A stretch of DNA of 64,000 nucleotides. Origin: Bradyrhizobium sp. B097 (GTDB lineage Bacteria > Pseudomonadota > Alphaproteobacteria > Rhizobiales > Xanthobacteraceae). The position numbers and the translations under genes were made by a program. Below the pieces are notes generated by a model that saw nothing but the letters and a program-made list of their open reading frames with translations, was not told the DNA's origin and searched no databases. This document shows positions 8,207 to 18,721 of this stretch, in pieces. The stretch's first letter is position 1. Every line of letters begins with the position of its first letter. The stretch is taken from assembly GCF_038957035.1 (NCBI RefSeq), contig NZ_CP152412.1, positions 6,010,501 through 6,074,500 on the forward strand, in the 5' to 3' direction.

Positions 8207-9850
8207 ATGGACCGATCGCCCGCGCGATTGAATCTCGAACATCTGAAGAAGCAGGCCAAGGAGCTCATTCGCCTTTACCGGCGACAGGCCCCGGAGGCTT
8301 ACGCCCGTTTCCGGCAGGCGCTTCCGGGTGCGGCCGGGCGCAGCGACGCGCAGATCGCCGCACTTGATCTGCGGCTCCACGACGCGCAGTCCTGCGTGGC
8401 GCGCGATCTCGGCTTCGCCTCATGGCCGGACCTGCGGCGCTATGTCGAAGCCCAATTGCCGCCTGGTAAGAGCAAGCCCGACCGGATGCGGCGATGGCTG
8501 CAGCTGGTCTATGCCGCAGACGTCGACGGCACCACCGATCGCGCCCATCCGCGCGTCGCAATGCGGATGCTCACCGAGGATCCCGATCTTGTGGCCGATG
8601 ATCCCTATCTCGCCTGCGCCATCGGCGACGAAGAGACGATACGGCGCACTGCGGCCAGTGATCCCGCATGGGTCAACCGTCCCGGTGGTCCCCTGAAGCT
8701 GCCGCCGTTGGTTGCGGTCACGCATTCCAGCCTGCTGCAGATTCCGGAATTTCAGGCACGGCTGCATCGCTGCGCGCGCCTGCTGCTTGAGGCCGGCGCC
8801 GATCCCGACCAGCACATCAGCAGCCGTTGGCCGCCCGGATCGCTCGACACGCCCGACGACGGCAATCCGCTGTCGGCGCTGTATGGCGCCGCCGGACGCA
8901 ACCACGATCTCGCGCTGACCAGGCTGCTGCTCGAAGCGGGCGCCAATCCGAACGACAATGAATCGCTGTACCACTCGCTCGAAGGCTCCGTGACCACAGG
9001 CCTGCTGCTCAAGCACGGCGCGCGGATCGCGGGCACCAACGCGATGTACAAGGTGCTCGACGAGGAGAACGTGACGGCGCTCGAATTGCTGCTGCGGCAT
9101 GGCGGCGATCCGAACGAGCCGGCCTGCAACGCGCCGTTGACGGATTGCGGATCGCCGCTGATGTGGGCGATCCGGCGGCGGCGATCGCGGACATGCATCG
9201 CGGCCTTGCTCGACGCCGGCGCGGATCCACACATCACGACACCGGACGGTCTCGGCGCCTACCGGTACGCGCTGCGGTTCGGCTTGACCGAGGTCGCCGA
9301 GCTGCTGCGGGAGCGCACCGGCGACGAGACGCTTGCCGATGACGAGCAGTTCATCGCGGCGTGCAGCAGCGGCGACGAGGACGAAGCGCGGCGGATCCAG
9401 GCCGCCCGACCAGATCTTCCGGGATCGCTTTCTCCAACGCAGTTGCGGTTGCTTCCCGAGCTCGCCGCGGCAGGCGGCGACGATGCGGTGCGGCTAATGG
9501 TCAAGCTCGGCTGGCCCATCGCGGTGCGCGGCGGCGATTGGGATGCCTCGGCGCTCAATCATGCGGTGTTCCACGGCAATGCCGGGCTGGCACGCTTCCT
9601 GCTCGAGCACGGCGCTGGCTGGACCGAGCAGCACGGCTTCGGCGACAACGCGTCCGGAACCTTGTCGTGGGCGTCCTGCAATGAACCGGTCAGTGGCGGT
9701 GATTGGGCCGGCTGCGCGCAGGCCCTGCTCGATCACGGCATGCCGCGCGCCATTCCGGATCACAACGATCCGGAATGGGTGCTGCTGGCCGGCCGCAGAA
9801 AACTGTTCTCCGACGAGGTCAGGGACGTTCTGCTCGGCGAAGCTGCCTGA
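8207..9850 (+). CDS. Ankyrin-repeat protein
   Basis: 547 residues, no signal peptide. Ankyrin-like units of the form LLLEAGADPDQH, LLLEAGANPNDNE, LLKHGARI, LLLRHGGDPNEP, LLDAGADPHITTPDG and FLLEHGAGWTEQHG run through the protein. The first 100 residues are a separate helical module (LNLEHLKKQAKELIRLYRRQAPEAYARFR) that often precedes ankyrin repeats in bacterial proteins. A strong GGAGG lies 7 bp before ATG 8207. It probably mediates protein-protein contacts; the partner is unknown. Convergent with the peptidoglycan-binding gene, with a hairpin between them. Confidence 0.85.
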   Translation: MDRSPARLNLEHLKKQAKELIRLYRRQAPEAYARFRQALPGAAGRSDAQIAALDLRLHDAQSCVARDLGFASWPDLRRYVEAQLPPGKSKPDRMRRWLQLVYAADVDGTTDRAHPRVAMRMLTEDPDLVADDPYLACAIGDEETIRRTAASDPAWVNRPGGPLKLPPLVAVTHSSLLQIPEFQARLHRCARLLLEAGADPDQHISSRWPPGSLDTPDDGNPLSALYGAAGRNHDLALTRLLLEAGANPNDNESLYHSLEGSVTTGLLLKHGARIAGTNAMYKVLDEENVTALELLLRHGGDPNEPACNAPLTDCGSPLMWAIRRRRSRTCIAALLDAGADPHITTPDGLGAYRYALRFGLTEVAELLRERTGDETLADDEQFIAACSSGDEDEARRIQAARPDLPGSLSPTQLRLLPELAAAGGDDAVRLMVKLGWPIAVRGGDWDASALNHAVFHGNAGLARFLLEHGAGWTEQHGFGDNASGTLSWASCNEPVSGGDWAGCAQALLDHGMPRAIPDHNDPEWVLLAGRRKLFSDEVRDVLLGEAA

Positions 9851-9881
9851 CGACACATCCAACGGACCAACGAGGGCCGTG

Positions 9882-9906
9882 CATGGCCGGGCAAGACCCG
9901 GCCATG
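9882..9906. terminator. Hairpin between convergent genes (REP-like)
   Basis: A perfect 10-bp stem, CATGGCCGGG (9882-9891) with CCCGGCCATG (9897-9906), and a 5-nt loop, midway between two convergent stops. There is no T-tract on either side, so it is more likely a REP-like palindrome that limits read-through or protects 3' ends than a classic intrinsic terminator. Confidence 0.5.
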
Positions 9907-9916
9907 GCAAGGAAGC

Positions 9917-10673
9917 CTAGTCGATCGAATGCCCGATCATCGCGCTGAGCTCGCGCACCAGGCGATCGGACATCTGGCCGGTCACCGGCAGCTTGCGCGC
10001 GCGCTCGAACTTCGCGATCGCGTGCTGGGTATCGGCGCCGATCGTGCCGGTCGGCTTGAGCTGACCGTAGCCATATTCGGTCAGCGTCCGCTGGACCGCT
10101 GCGATACGCTTGCCGGCCGGGCTCAGATGTTGTGTCGGGATCGGCGCCGGCGGACGAATGATGCCGGACGGCGCGGCGGCCGGGGACGGCGCGGCCGCCG
10201 GCGGCGCGACGGTCGACTTCAGCACCAGGTTGGCCATCGGATCGACCGGCTTGGACTCGACCTTAGGTTCGGCCGGCTTGGCTTCAACGGACCTGGACTC
10301 GGCGGGCTTGGTCTCCACCGGCTTCACGTCGACCGGCTTTGATGGTTCCACGGCAGCGGGCTCGATCGATCGGGCGGCGGCCTCGGCCGGACGCGGGCGC
10401 GGAATCGGACTGGTGGCGGCGGCAGCCGGAGCCGGCGGCGGCAGCGTCACCACCGAGCCGCCGAACATCGGCGACGGATGACGGCCAGCCTGCAGGAACA
10501 GAGCGTTGATCAGGATCGCAACAATGGCGGACAATGCCAGCACGCCCGCAACCAGATCCTTCGGGCTATGCAGCAGCAGGCGCAGGACGAGGCCACGTTC
10601 CTCTTCGGCCGCGATGGCCACCGCCTTGGCGCCGCGGCGACGGCGCGGCGTTTCGTCGTCATCCAAAGTCTGT

Positions 10674-10681
<8 letters not shown>
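9917..10681 (-). CDS. Membrane-anchored peptidoglycan-binding protein
   Basis: 254 residues. A basic N-terminal cytosolic part (TPRRRRGAKAV) is followed by one membrane segment at about 43-64 (LVAGVLALSAIVAILINALFL). A long Pro/Ala/Lys-Pro linker with repeated KPVE/KPAE units comes next, then a C-terminal PG_binding_1-type domain (about 190-254: RIAAVQRTLTEYGYGQLKPTG, GADTQHAIAKFERARKLPVTG). It overlaps the upstream histidine kinase gene by 8 bp and is surely cotranscribed. The layout suggests a protein tethered in the inner membrane that reaches the cell wall, perhaps acting with the kinase. Confidence 0.85.
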
Positions 10682-12485
<1,804 letters not shown>

Positions 12486-12917
12486 AGCACTCGCGCTTCG
12501 GCTTAATCGTCAGACAGACGCGCCGGAACGCCTCCTTTGTGATTGCAGGCCAACGTGTCAGAGCGAACTTAAGCGAACGCTAAGGCGGGGCCGCCTGCTG
12601 CCAAACACCGTGCATTGGCGAGGCTTCGACGCTGTCATTCACCGGTCATTTGTCGGGGATGGTGAACGGCTGGTTTCCGGGTGCGACTAACTATGGTTTC
12701 GAAATGGTGGACGCGGCGCAGTACGCCGATTTGGCACCCGTCAGCCGCCATCAATCGAAAATTTACGGCGAATCAACTCAGGCGAATTTTCCGCGATTTT
12801 TCGGCGGATTTACTTCAATGCAGATACTTCCGATTTATCCACCGATGCTAACCGTGAGGGCAATAGCGGCATCGACCGCGCAAGAAGCAAGACAAGATAG
12901 ACGACCGGGATCGCGCC
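12486..12917. promoter_or_regulatory. 432-bp gene-free control region with near-CtrA box
   Basis: Separates the divergent kinase and DUF5330 genes. TTAA-GCGAACG-CTAA at 12569-12583 is one base off the CtrA consensus and lies 84-98 bp upstream of the kinase start. The stretch 12740-12850 is AT-rich for this genome and probably carries the promoter of the DUF5330 gene. An open frame at 12650-12991 has no family resemblance and crosses into the DUF5330 gene in another frame; I do not call it. Confidence 0.4.
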
Positions 12918-13295
12918 ATGTTCTTCCTGCTGCGTTTGGCATTCTGGCTCGGGCTTGTGCTCGTGCTGCTGCCGAGAGACAAAACCCCTGAAGCGGACAA
13001 GACGCCGCAGATCAGCGCATCGGACGCGGTGTCGGCCGCGACGGCGACGATCAACGACATGGGTCAGTTCTGCAAGCGCCAGCCTTCCGCCTGCGAAGTC
13101 GGCGGCCAGGCCGCGACCGCGATCGGCCAGCGCGCGACCGATGGTGCGCGCAAGCTCTACCAGATCATCACCGACAAGAAGCCGCCCGACCACACCGGCT
13201 CGATCGGCAAGGACGATACCGACCCGGGCGCATCCCGCGACACGCTGACCGCGGACGATCAGATGATTGAATTTCGCCTGCCGCCGATGCCGTAA
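12918..13295 (+). CDS. DUF5330 domain-containing protein
   Basis: 125 residues. A short hydrophobic N-terminus (FFLLRLAFWLGLVLVLLP) serves as anchor or signal. The domain SASDAVSAATATINDMGQFCKRQPSACEVGGQA matches the DUF5330 pattern with two Cys (in QFCKRQPSAC) that could form a disulfide in the periplasm. The C-terminus is polar. The family is restricted to Rhizobiales-type bacteria and its function is unknown. Confidence 0.75.
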   Translation: MFFLLRLAFWLGLVLVLLPRDKTPEADKTPQISASDAVSAATATINDMGQFCKRQPSACEVGGQAATAIGQRATDGARKLYQIITDKKPPDHTGSIGKDDTDPGASRDTLTADDQMIEFRLPPMP

Positions 13296-13330
13296 GCGCC
13301 AATCGAGCGCCTTCGCGTGAGGCGGTTGCC

Positions 13331-13375
13331 GGTTCGCGTGAAGAAAACGCGCCAAAACAACCGGGAACCGGTTCC
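13331..13375. repeat. Dispersed repeat fragment with 12-bp palindrome
   Basis: CCGGTTCGCGTGAAGAAAACGC (from 13331) belongs to a dispersed rhizobial repeat whose other half-form appears at 17342. It is followed by the perfect palindrome GGAACCGGTTCC (13364-13375) 63 bp upstream of sufE. The palindrome could be an operator; a TATATAAG at about 13405 looks like a -10 element for sufE. Confidence 0.45.
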
Positions 13376-13438
13376 ATTTTCGTCGCTTTCGCGGCCCGCC
13401 TTCCTATATAAGCCGGTGAGAATAGGACGCGGACCACG

Positions 13439-13870
13439 ATGACGACGATCGACGAAATCAGGGACAATTTTGCGCTGCTGGACGAGTGGGACGACCGTTA
13501 CCGCTATGTCATCGAGCTCGGCCGCACGCTGGAGCCGTTGTCGGAGGCGGAGCACTCGGCCGAGAACAAGGTGCAGGGTTGCGTCAGCCAGGTCTGGCTG
13601 TCCAAGCGGGTCGATCGCGATGCTAACGGCGAACCGCGCCTGAACTATGTCGGCGACAGCGACGCCCACATCGTGCGCGGCCTGGTCGCGATCGTGCTGA
13701 CGCTGTTTTCCGGCCACACGCCGAAGGACATCCTCGCCACCGACGCGCTCGCGCTGTTCGACGAGTTCGGCTTCCGCGACCATCTGACGCCGCAGCGCTC
13801 CAACGGCCTCCGCTCGATGGTCGATCGCATCCGCAACGACGCGCGCGAGGCGCTGGCGTCCGCCGCGTAA
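13439..13870 (+). CDS. sufE: SufE-family sulfur acceptor
   Basis: 143 residues, the usual length. SufE accepts persulfide sulfur from the cysteine desulfurase SufS and passes it to the SufBCD scaffold for Fe-S cluster assembly in the cytosol. The active Cys48 sits in the diagnostic VQGCVSQVW. The flanking motifs (DWDDRYRYVIELGR-like start, FGFRDHLTPQRSNGLRSMV end) fit. It stands alone, with no other suf gene nearby. AGGACG precedes the start. Convergent with mucR. Confidence 0.93.
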   Translation: MTTIDEIRDNFALLDEWDDRYRYVIELGRTLEPLSEAEHSAENKVQGCVSQVWLSKRVDRDANGEPRLNYVGDSDAHIVRGLVAIVLTLFSGHTPKDILATDALALFDEFGFRDHLTPQRSNGLRSMVDRIRNDAREALASAA

Positions 13871-13875
13871 GCCCC

Positions 13876-14289
13876 TTACTTCCGCTTCCGCGCCTGCTGG
13901 CCAAGTCCCATCTTCTTGGCGAGCTGCGATCGGGCCACCGCATAGTTCGGCGCCACCATCGGATAGTCGGCCGGCAAGCCCCATTTGTCGCGATACTGCT
14001 CCGGCGTCATGTTGTACTGCGTGCGCAGATGGCGCTTGAGCGACTTGAAGCGCTTGCCGTCTTCGAGACACACCAGATATTCCGGCGTGATCGACTTCTT
14101 CATCGACACCGCCGGCTTGGCCGGCTCGCTCGGCGTGTCGGCGCGCCCGCTCGACACCCGCAGCAGCGCAGCGTGGACCTGGCTGATCAGGCTCGGAATG
14201 TCCGAGGCCGGCGTCGGATTGTTGCTGAGATAGGCCGAAACGATATTTGCGGTCAGCTCGACCGGCGTTTTGCCTGACGTATCGGACAT
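13876..14289 (-). CDS. mucR: MucR/Ros-family transcriptional regulator
   Basis: 137 residues, the standard MucR length. These are H-NS-like global regulators of exopolysaccharide, motility and cell-cycle genes in Rhizobiales. The DNA-binding finger is at about 71-110 (YLVCLEDGKRFKSLKRHLRT, MTPEQYRDKWGLPADYPM). Zinc-ligand positions read Cys74, Asp77, His87 and then Gln91/Tyr92 where family members have His; the second His is lost. The N-terminus has the oligomerisation-type segment (ELTANIVSAYLSNN). Convergent with sufE, 5 bp apart. Confidence 0.92.
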   Translation of the reverse strand: MSDTSGKTPVELTANIVSAYLSNNPTPASDIPSLISQVHAALLRVSSGRADTPSEPAKPAVSMKKSITPEYLVCLEDGKRFKSLKRHLRTQYNMTPEQYRDKWGLPADYPMVAPNYAVARSQLAKKMGLGQQARKRK

Positions 14290-14468
14290 GACTCAACCTT
14301 CCCCGTGCTCTCGACGGTCCGGCGCCCACCGGACAGTATCCACGTGCAGCAATACATCAATGGAATCGCGTACTACTTTGCGAATATGAGCGGATTACAG
14401 CAAATCTGACAAGAACGGCCGTATTTTTCCGGCCGCGAACCAGCCGCTCGCAAGTATTGATGCGGACC

Positions 14469-15353
14469 TTAAGGCCGCTGCTCCAGATGCGACCTGAGCT
14501 CGTCGATCGAGGCAAACCGCATCATGCCCTCCGGCATCTGCGCCTCGATCGATCCGTCCGAATAGAGCGAATAGGCCATGCCGTCGACGACGCCCGATTT
14601 GAGCACGGTCACCGGCGGCTGCTCCTGGGGCGGCGGTGGGTGGCCTGATGACGGCGCCGTGCCGGCCGACTGGGTCTCGCCGAAGGTCGATGGCCGGGGC
14701 GTGCGCCGCGGCGCGACATCGACCGACCGCGGGCGCTCGGCCTTCGGCCAGGCATCGTCGAACGTTGCCGATGCGGGCTCGGCCGCTGCGGCCGGATCAG
14801 GACGCAGCTCCGGCGACAGCAGATCCGGCGTCAGCGGCTCAGCTATACGGCCCTGGGCCCGCTCGCGTTCCTTCCGCGAGGACGAAAACAACAGGTTGCG
14901 CCGCTTGGGCGTGGCTTCGCCCTCCGGGGGCGCTCCACCCGGCGCGGGCGGCGGCGCCACGCCCGGCGCGCCACGCGGGGGGATTTCGTCGTGCCAGGGC
15001 GGAGGGGCCGTTGACGCGGATGGCGGGACCGGAGACGGAGGCGCGGCGACCTTGGGCTCGCGCGGCGGCGGGAAGACAGGATCCTCGGGGGTATTGCGCG
15101 GGGAAGTTGCAGACGCTAGCGGAATCTCGGCCCGGGCGCCTGCCACACCAGGCTCAAGCCTCCTGGCGATGACCTGGAGTTCCCGAAGGATAGCGGCGAG
15201 CGCCAGCACAATCGCGCCGGTGCAGACGCCGGTCACGCCGGTCGTGATCAACGCGCCGCCGACGCTGAATTCCTTGTAGGGGATTCCCAAGCCGATCGCC
15301 GCCAAGCCCGCCACAACCAGGCCCACGCCGACGACCAACAGACCAACCATCAT
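14469..15353 (-). CDS. Pro-rich membrane protein, conserved hypothetical
   Basis: About 294 residues from ATG 15353 (MMVGLLVVGVG). Two membrane segments come first (about 2-20 and 32-53). A long Pro/Ala/Glu-rich, probably disordered region follows, then a compact C-terminal domain of about 50 residues (VTVLKSGVVDGMAYSLYSDGSIEAQ, FASIDELRSHLEQR). The tail domain, with its LYSDGSIEAQMPEG motif, is the only conserved-looking folded part. Function unknown. Confidence 0.7.
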   Translation of the reverse strand: MMVGLLVVGVGLVVAGLAAIGLGIPYKEFSVGGALITTGVTGVCTGAIVLALAAILRELQVIARRLEPGVAGARAEIPLASATSPRNTPEDPVFPPPREPKVAAPPSPVPPSASTAPPPWHDEIPPRGAPGVAPPPAPGGAPPEGEATPKRRNLLFSSSRKERERAQGRIAEPLTPDLLSPELRPDPAAAAEPASATFDDAWPKAERPRSVDVAPRRTPRPSTFGETQSAGTAPSSGHPPPPQEQPPVTVLKSGVVDGMAYSLYSDGSIEAQMPEGMMRFASIDELRSHLEQRP

Positions 15354-15691
15354 CGAACTAACCCCCGGGAGACCCGACCGAAAATCGGCGCAGGCCACCA
15401 ACGCCACGATACCGTCATATTGCCCACACCGCCAACCGCCAATTGTAGACGGAGTTCCCTAAAATCCCGCTTAACCGGGCCTGGTGCGCTTCTTGATCGC
15501 GGCTGCAGCCACGCGCAGGACCCCGTCTCCCGTAGATTTACTGGCTACGAATTGCTGCCAATATATTGCAATGCATCTGGGAAATTACGCCACAATTACC
15601 AATTACTCGGAAACGGAACTGCGCTATGGATGCCGGGGAATGAGGCCCTAAAGCGCCAAACTGGGCCACAGGCACGCCGGTATCACTAGCT

Positions 15692-17341
15692 ATGTCATCG
15701 ATTACGACGTCTGTCCTCGAGGCGCCTGCACGGCGCTCGGTGGAGAAGACCTGCGACGATCTCGCATTCCTCGTCCTCGGCGTGGTCGCCGTGGTCGCCG
15801 GCCTCACATTCCGCGATTACGGTCTGGGCTGGGACGATTACACCCACGCTGAATACGCCGACCTCCTGCTGCGCATGTACGGGTCCGGGTTCAAGGACAC
15901 CGGCGCGCTTTCCTTCGCCAATCTCTATATGTACGGCGGCGGCTTCGACATGGCCGCGGCCCTGCTGCACAAGGTCATCCCGCTCGAATTGTTCGAGACG
16001 CGCCGCCTGCTTGGCGCGATCGTCGGCGTGATCGGCCTTGGCGTAACCTGGCGCCTGGCGCGCCGCGTCGGTGGCCCGCTGGCGGGACTGGCGGCCCTGC
16101 TGCTGCTCGCGCTGTGCCCGACCTTCTACGGCCACATGTTCATGAATCCGAAGGATGCACCGTTCGCCGTGGCGATGGTGGTCCTGATCATGGGCCTCGT
16201 CCGCCTGATCGAGGAATATCCGGCGCCCTCGCCGCGCACGATCCTGATCGTCGGCCTCGGCGCAGGCCTGTCGATCGGCTGCCGCGTCCTTGGCGGCCTC
16301 GCCCTGATCTACGCCGTGGTCGGCTTCATCCCGCTCTGGATCGAGGAATTCCGCAAGCAGGGTCCGCGCGAGGCGACCCATCGCTTTGCCCATGCCATCT
16401 ATGTGCTGCTGCCGGGGCTCGTGCTGGGCTATCTCGTGATGGGCCTGATCTGGCCGTGGTCGATCATGGAGCCCGGCCATCCGCTGGAAGCGGTGACCTA
16501 TTTCTCGCACTTCTTCGAGAAGCCGTGGAAGGAGATGTTCGACGGTGCGCTGGTGTCGGTGCCGGACATGCCGTGGTCCTATTTGCCGACGCTGTTCGCG
16601 CTGCAGCTTCCCGAGGTGCTGCTGGTGCTGCTGAGCGCGGCCGTCATCACCACCTTCATGTCGCTGTCGCGCACCGATGTGGCGGCGAAGCGCAAGTCGG
16701 TCATGCTGATGCTGACGCTGGCGGCGACGCTGCCGCTGGTGATCGCAATGGTGAAGCGGCCGGCGCTCTACAACGGCATCCGCCACTTCATCTTCGTGAT
16801 CCCGCCGATGGCGGTGCTTGGCGGTGTCGCCTTCGCCCGCGGCATGGACTGGCTCGGCGAGAACCGCCGCGCCTGGCAGCCCGCGGCGCTCGCCGTGTTC
16901 GCGTTCGGCCTGCTGCTGCCGCTCAGCGAAATGATCCGCCTGCATCCGTATCAGTACACGCACTTCAACCACATCGCCGGCACGGTGCGGACCGCCGACA
17001 ATTTCTTCATGCTGGACTATTGGGGCCTGGCGCTGAAGCAGGCATCCGACGGGCTGCGCGAGCAGCTGGCGGAGCGGCAGGAAGTGCCGCCACAGCACCG
17101 CAAGTGGAAGGTCGCGGTGTGCGGACCGCAGCGCCCCGCGCAGGTCGCGCTCGGGCCCGACTTCACGATCGGCTGGGACAGCCATGCCGCCGACTTCGCG
17201 ATGACGCTCGGCGAGTTCTACTGCAAGGGCCTGGCCGCCCCGGTGATGGTCGAGATCAAGCGCGACGACGTCGTGTTCGCCCGCGTCTACGATATCCGCG
17301 GCCGCAGCATCTCGAGCCTGCTCGCGATCCCGGCGCCGTAA
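15692..17341 (+). CDS. Multi-pass membrane glycosyltransferase (GT39/PMT-like)
   Basis: 549 residues with about 10-12 membrane helices. The first periplasmic loop carries the acidic motif GLGWDDYTHAEY, typical of GT-C enzymes, which use polyprenyl-phosphate sugars as donors on the periplasmic face. A soluble C-terminal part (about 450-549) contains CGPQRPAQVALGPDFTIGWD. Acceptor unknown: lipid A, a glycan or a protein are possible. It stands alone between gaps, so there is no operon hint. Confidence 0.75.
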   Translation: MSSITTSVLEAPARRSVEKTCDDLAFLVLGVVAVVAGLTFRDYGLGWDDYTHAEYADLLLRMYGSGFKDTGALSFANLYMYGGGFDMAAALLHKVIPLELFETRRLLGAIVGVIGLGVTWRLARRVGGPLAGLAALLLLALCPTFYGHMFMNPKDAPFAVAMVVLIMGLVRLIEEYPAPSPRTILIVGLGAGLSIGCRVLGGLALIYAVVGFIPLWIEEFRKQGPREATHRFAHAIYVLLPGLVLGYLVMGLIWPWSIMEPGHPLEAVTYFSHFFEKPWKEMFDGALVSVPDMPWSYLPTLFALQLPEVLLVLLSAAVITTFMSLSRTDVAAKRKSVMLMLTLAATLPLVIAMVKRPALYNGIRHFIFVIPPMAVLGGVAFARGMDWLGENRRAWQPAALAVFAFGLLLPLSEMIRLHPYQYTHFNHIAGTVRTADNFFMLDYWGLALKQASDGLREQLAERQEVPPQHRKWKVAVCGPQRPAQVALGPDFTIGWDSHAADFAMTLGEFYCKGLAAPVMVEIKRDDVVFARVYDIRGRSISSLLAIPAP

Positions 17342-17386
17342 AGCGTTTTCGAACGAAGCAGACGCCGGTTCGCGTCAATCAGAACC
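17342..17386. repeat. Dispersed repeat, AGCGTTTTCGAACGAAGC family
   Basis: Starts right after the glycosyltransferase stop with AAGCGTTTTCGAACGAAGC and continues into GCCGGTTCGCGTCAATCAGAA. The second half resembles 13331-13352. A common short intergenic repeat type in this bacterial group; no coding function. Confidence 0.45.
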
Positions 17387-17565
17387 GAATATGCTCTCGC
17401 CATCGCGGCCTTGGAAGATCGGTCCTGCGGCTGCCCACCGGCCGTTGCCGTTCGGATCGTGGGCCGCATGCCGGCATGACTGTCACGCCGTTACGCTGCC
17501 TTGCTGCGATCCGGTGGCGGCGCTAGGCTCGGCCTAAGCAACAGCCATCAACGGAGCAATCGGCC

Positions 17566-18345
17566 ATGTCGCCAGCGGAAGCGCGCCTGAAGGAAGTGCC
17601 ATCGGATATCAGTGCGGCGGAATGGGAGCAGCGGATCAATCTCGCCGCCTGCTATCGGCTGGTCGCGCTCTACGGCTGGGACGATCTGGTCGATACCCAC
17701 ATTTCCGCCCGGGTGCCGGGACCCGAGCATCACTTCCTAATCAACCCCTACGGGCTGATGTTCGACGAGATCACCGCGTCGAGCCTGGTCAAGGTCGACC
17801 TCGACGGCAACCAGCTCTCGAAGAGCGACTACAGCATCAACCCGGCCGGCTTCACCATCCATTCGGCGATCCACGAGGTGCGCGAGGACGCCGGCTGCGT
17901 GCTCCATCTGCACACGGTCGACGGCACCGCGGTGTCGAGCGGCCCCGATGGGTTGCTGCCGCTGAACCAGACCGCGCAGCTCGTCACCCACGACCTCGCC
18001 TATCACGACTATGAAGGCATCGCGCTCGATCATGACGAGCGACCGCGCCTGCAGCGCGATCTCGGCACCAAGAACCACATGCTGCTGCGCAATCACGGCA
18101 CGCTGACGGTCGGCCGCTCGGTCGCGTCCGCCTTCGAGCGGATGTACCATCTGGAGCGCGCCTGCTCGATGCAGGTGGCGACCCGCGCACTCGGCGGAAG
18201 CGCCTATCCGGTCGACCAGCATGCGATCGACAAGAACACCGAGCTGCTGTCGAACCCCGATCGCGCCGAGCTGCGCTCGACCCAGCTGGTCTGGCCGCCG
18301 CTGCTGCGCAAGCTCGACCGCGTCAATCCCGGCTACCGTGATTGA
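17566..18345 (+). CDS. Class II aldolase/adducin family protein
   Basis: 259 residues. Class II aldolases of the fuculose-phosphate type are zinc enzymes cleaving or rearranging small sugar phosphates. Zn-binding motifs are visible: HLHT (HxH in CVLHLHTVDG, about residue 111) and RNHGTL (about 182). The N-terminal DDLVDTHISARVPG fits the family. Many members have adapted to other reactions, so substrate is open. A strong intrinsic terminator follows 55 bp downstream. Confidence 0.88.
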   Translation: MSPAEARLKEVPSDISAAEWEQRINLAACYRLVALYGWDDLVDTHISARVPGPEHHFLINPYGLMFDEITASSLVKVDLDGNQLSKSDYSINPAGFTIHSAIHEVREDAGCVLHLHTVDGTAVSSGPDGLLPLNQTAQLVTHDLAYHDYEGIALDHDERPRLQRDLGTKNHMLLRNHGTLTVGRSVASAFERMYHLERACSMQVATRALGGSAYPVDQHAIDKNTELLSNPDRAELRSTQLVWPPLLRKLDRVNPGYRD

Positions 18346-18400
18346 AATTTCACAATATCCGGGTAAGCTAGCCGCCAACACCCTCTACACGACCTGAATC

Positions 18401-18431
18401 AAAACGCCGCCCAATTCCGGGCGGCGTTTTT
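18401..18431 (+). terminator. Intrinsic terminator after the aldolase gene
   Basis: AAAACGCCGCCC (18401-18412), loop AATTCC and GGGCGGCGTTTT (18419-18430) followed by T. A 12-bp perfect stem with an A-tract on one side and a T-tract on the other: a textbook rho-independent terminator for the upstream gene, possibly bidirectional. Confidence 0.88.
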
Positions 18432-18450
18432 GCGTGCAGTCTTCTCTTCC

Positions 18451-18536
18451 GTAGCCCGGATGGAGCGCAGCGTAATCCGGGGCAACGCATCCGCGGATCG
18501 ACCGTCCCGGATTTCGCTTCGCTACATCCGGGCTAC
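18451..18536. repeat. Palindromic repeat, GTAGCCCGGAT...ATCCGGGCTAC family
   Basis: An 86-bp element whose ends GTAGCCCGGAT and ATCCGGGCTAC are reverse complements. The interior GAGCGCAGCGTAATCCGGG pairs imperfectly with CCCGGATTTCGCTTCGCT. A second copy is at 44348-44432. The region 18346-18721 holds this repeat, the terminator and the next repeat, but no gene. Confidence 0.8.
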
Positions 18537-18558
18537 TCGGCTAACGCTCCTCGCAATG

Positions 18559-18633
18559 CCCGTCATCCCCGTGCAAAGGCTTCGCCTTTGTCGCTGGAGG
18601 TGCGAGCTCTTGCGAGCACCTCAGGGTGACGGG
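18559..18633. repeat. Palindromic repeat, CCCGTCATCCC...GGGTGACGGG type
   Basis: Near-complementary outer arms (18559-18569 and 18624-18633) enclose two internal hairpins: CAAAGGC-TTC-GCCTTTG (18574-18590) and GGTGC...GCACC (about 18599-18620). It lies directly behind another repeat between the aldolase and peptidase genes. Confidence 0.6.
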
Positions 18634-18721
18634 TTGATATTTTCCGATGCTTATCGGAACGGCAACGAAGTGATGGGTTTCGCCGCGCTCTACTCATCCG
18701 AGCTGCAAGCCGAACGCCCCT

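Noticed and set aside
12650..12991. Possible 113-codon gene before the DUF5330 gene
   Set aside because: No family features, no ribosome site, and its end overlaps the real gene in another frame.
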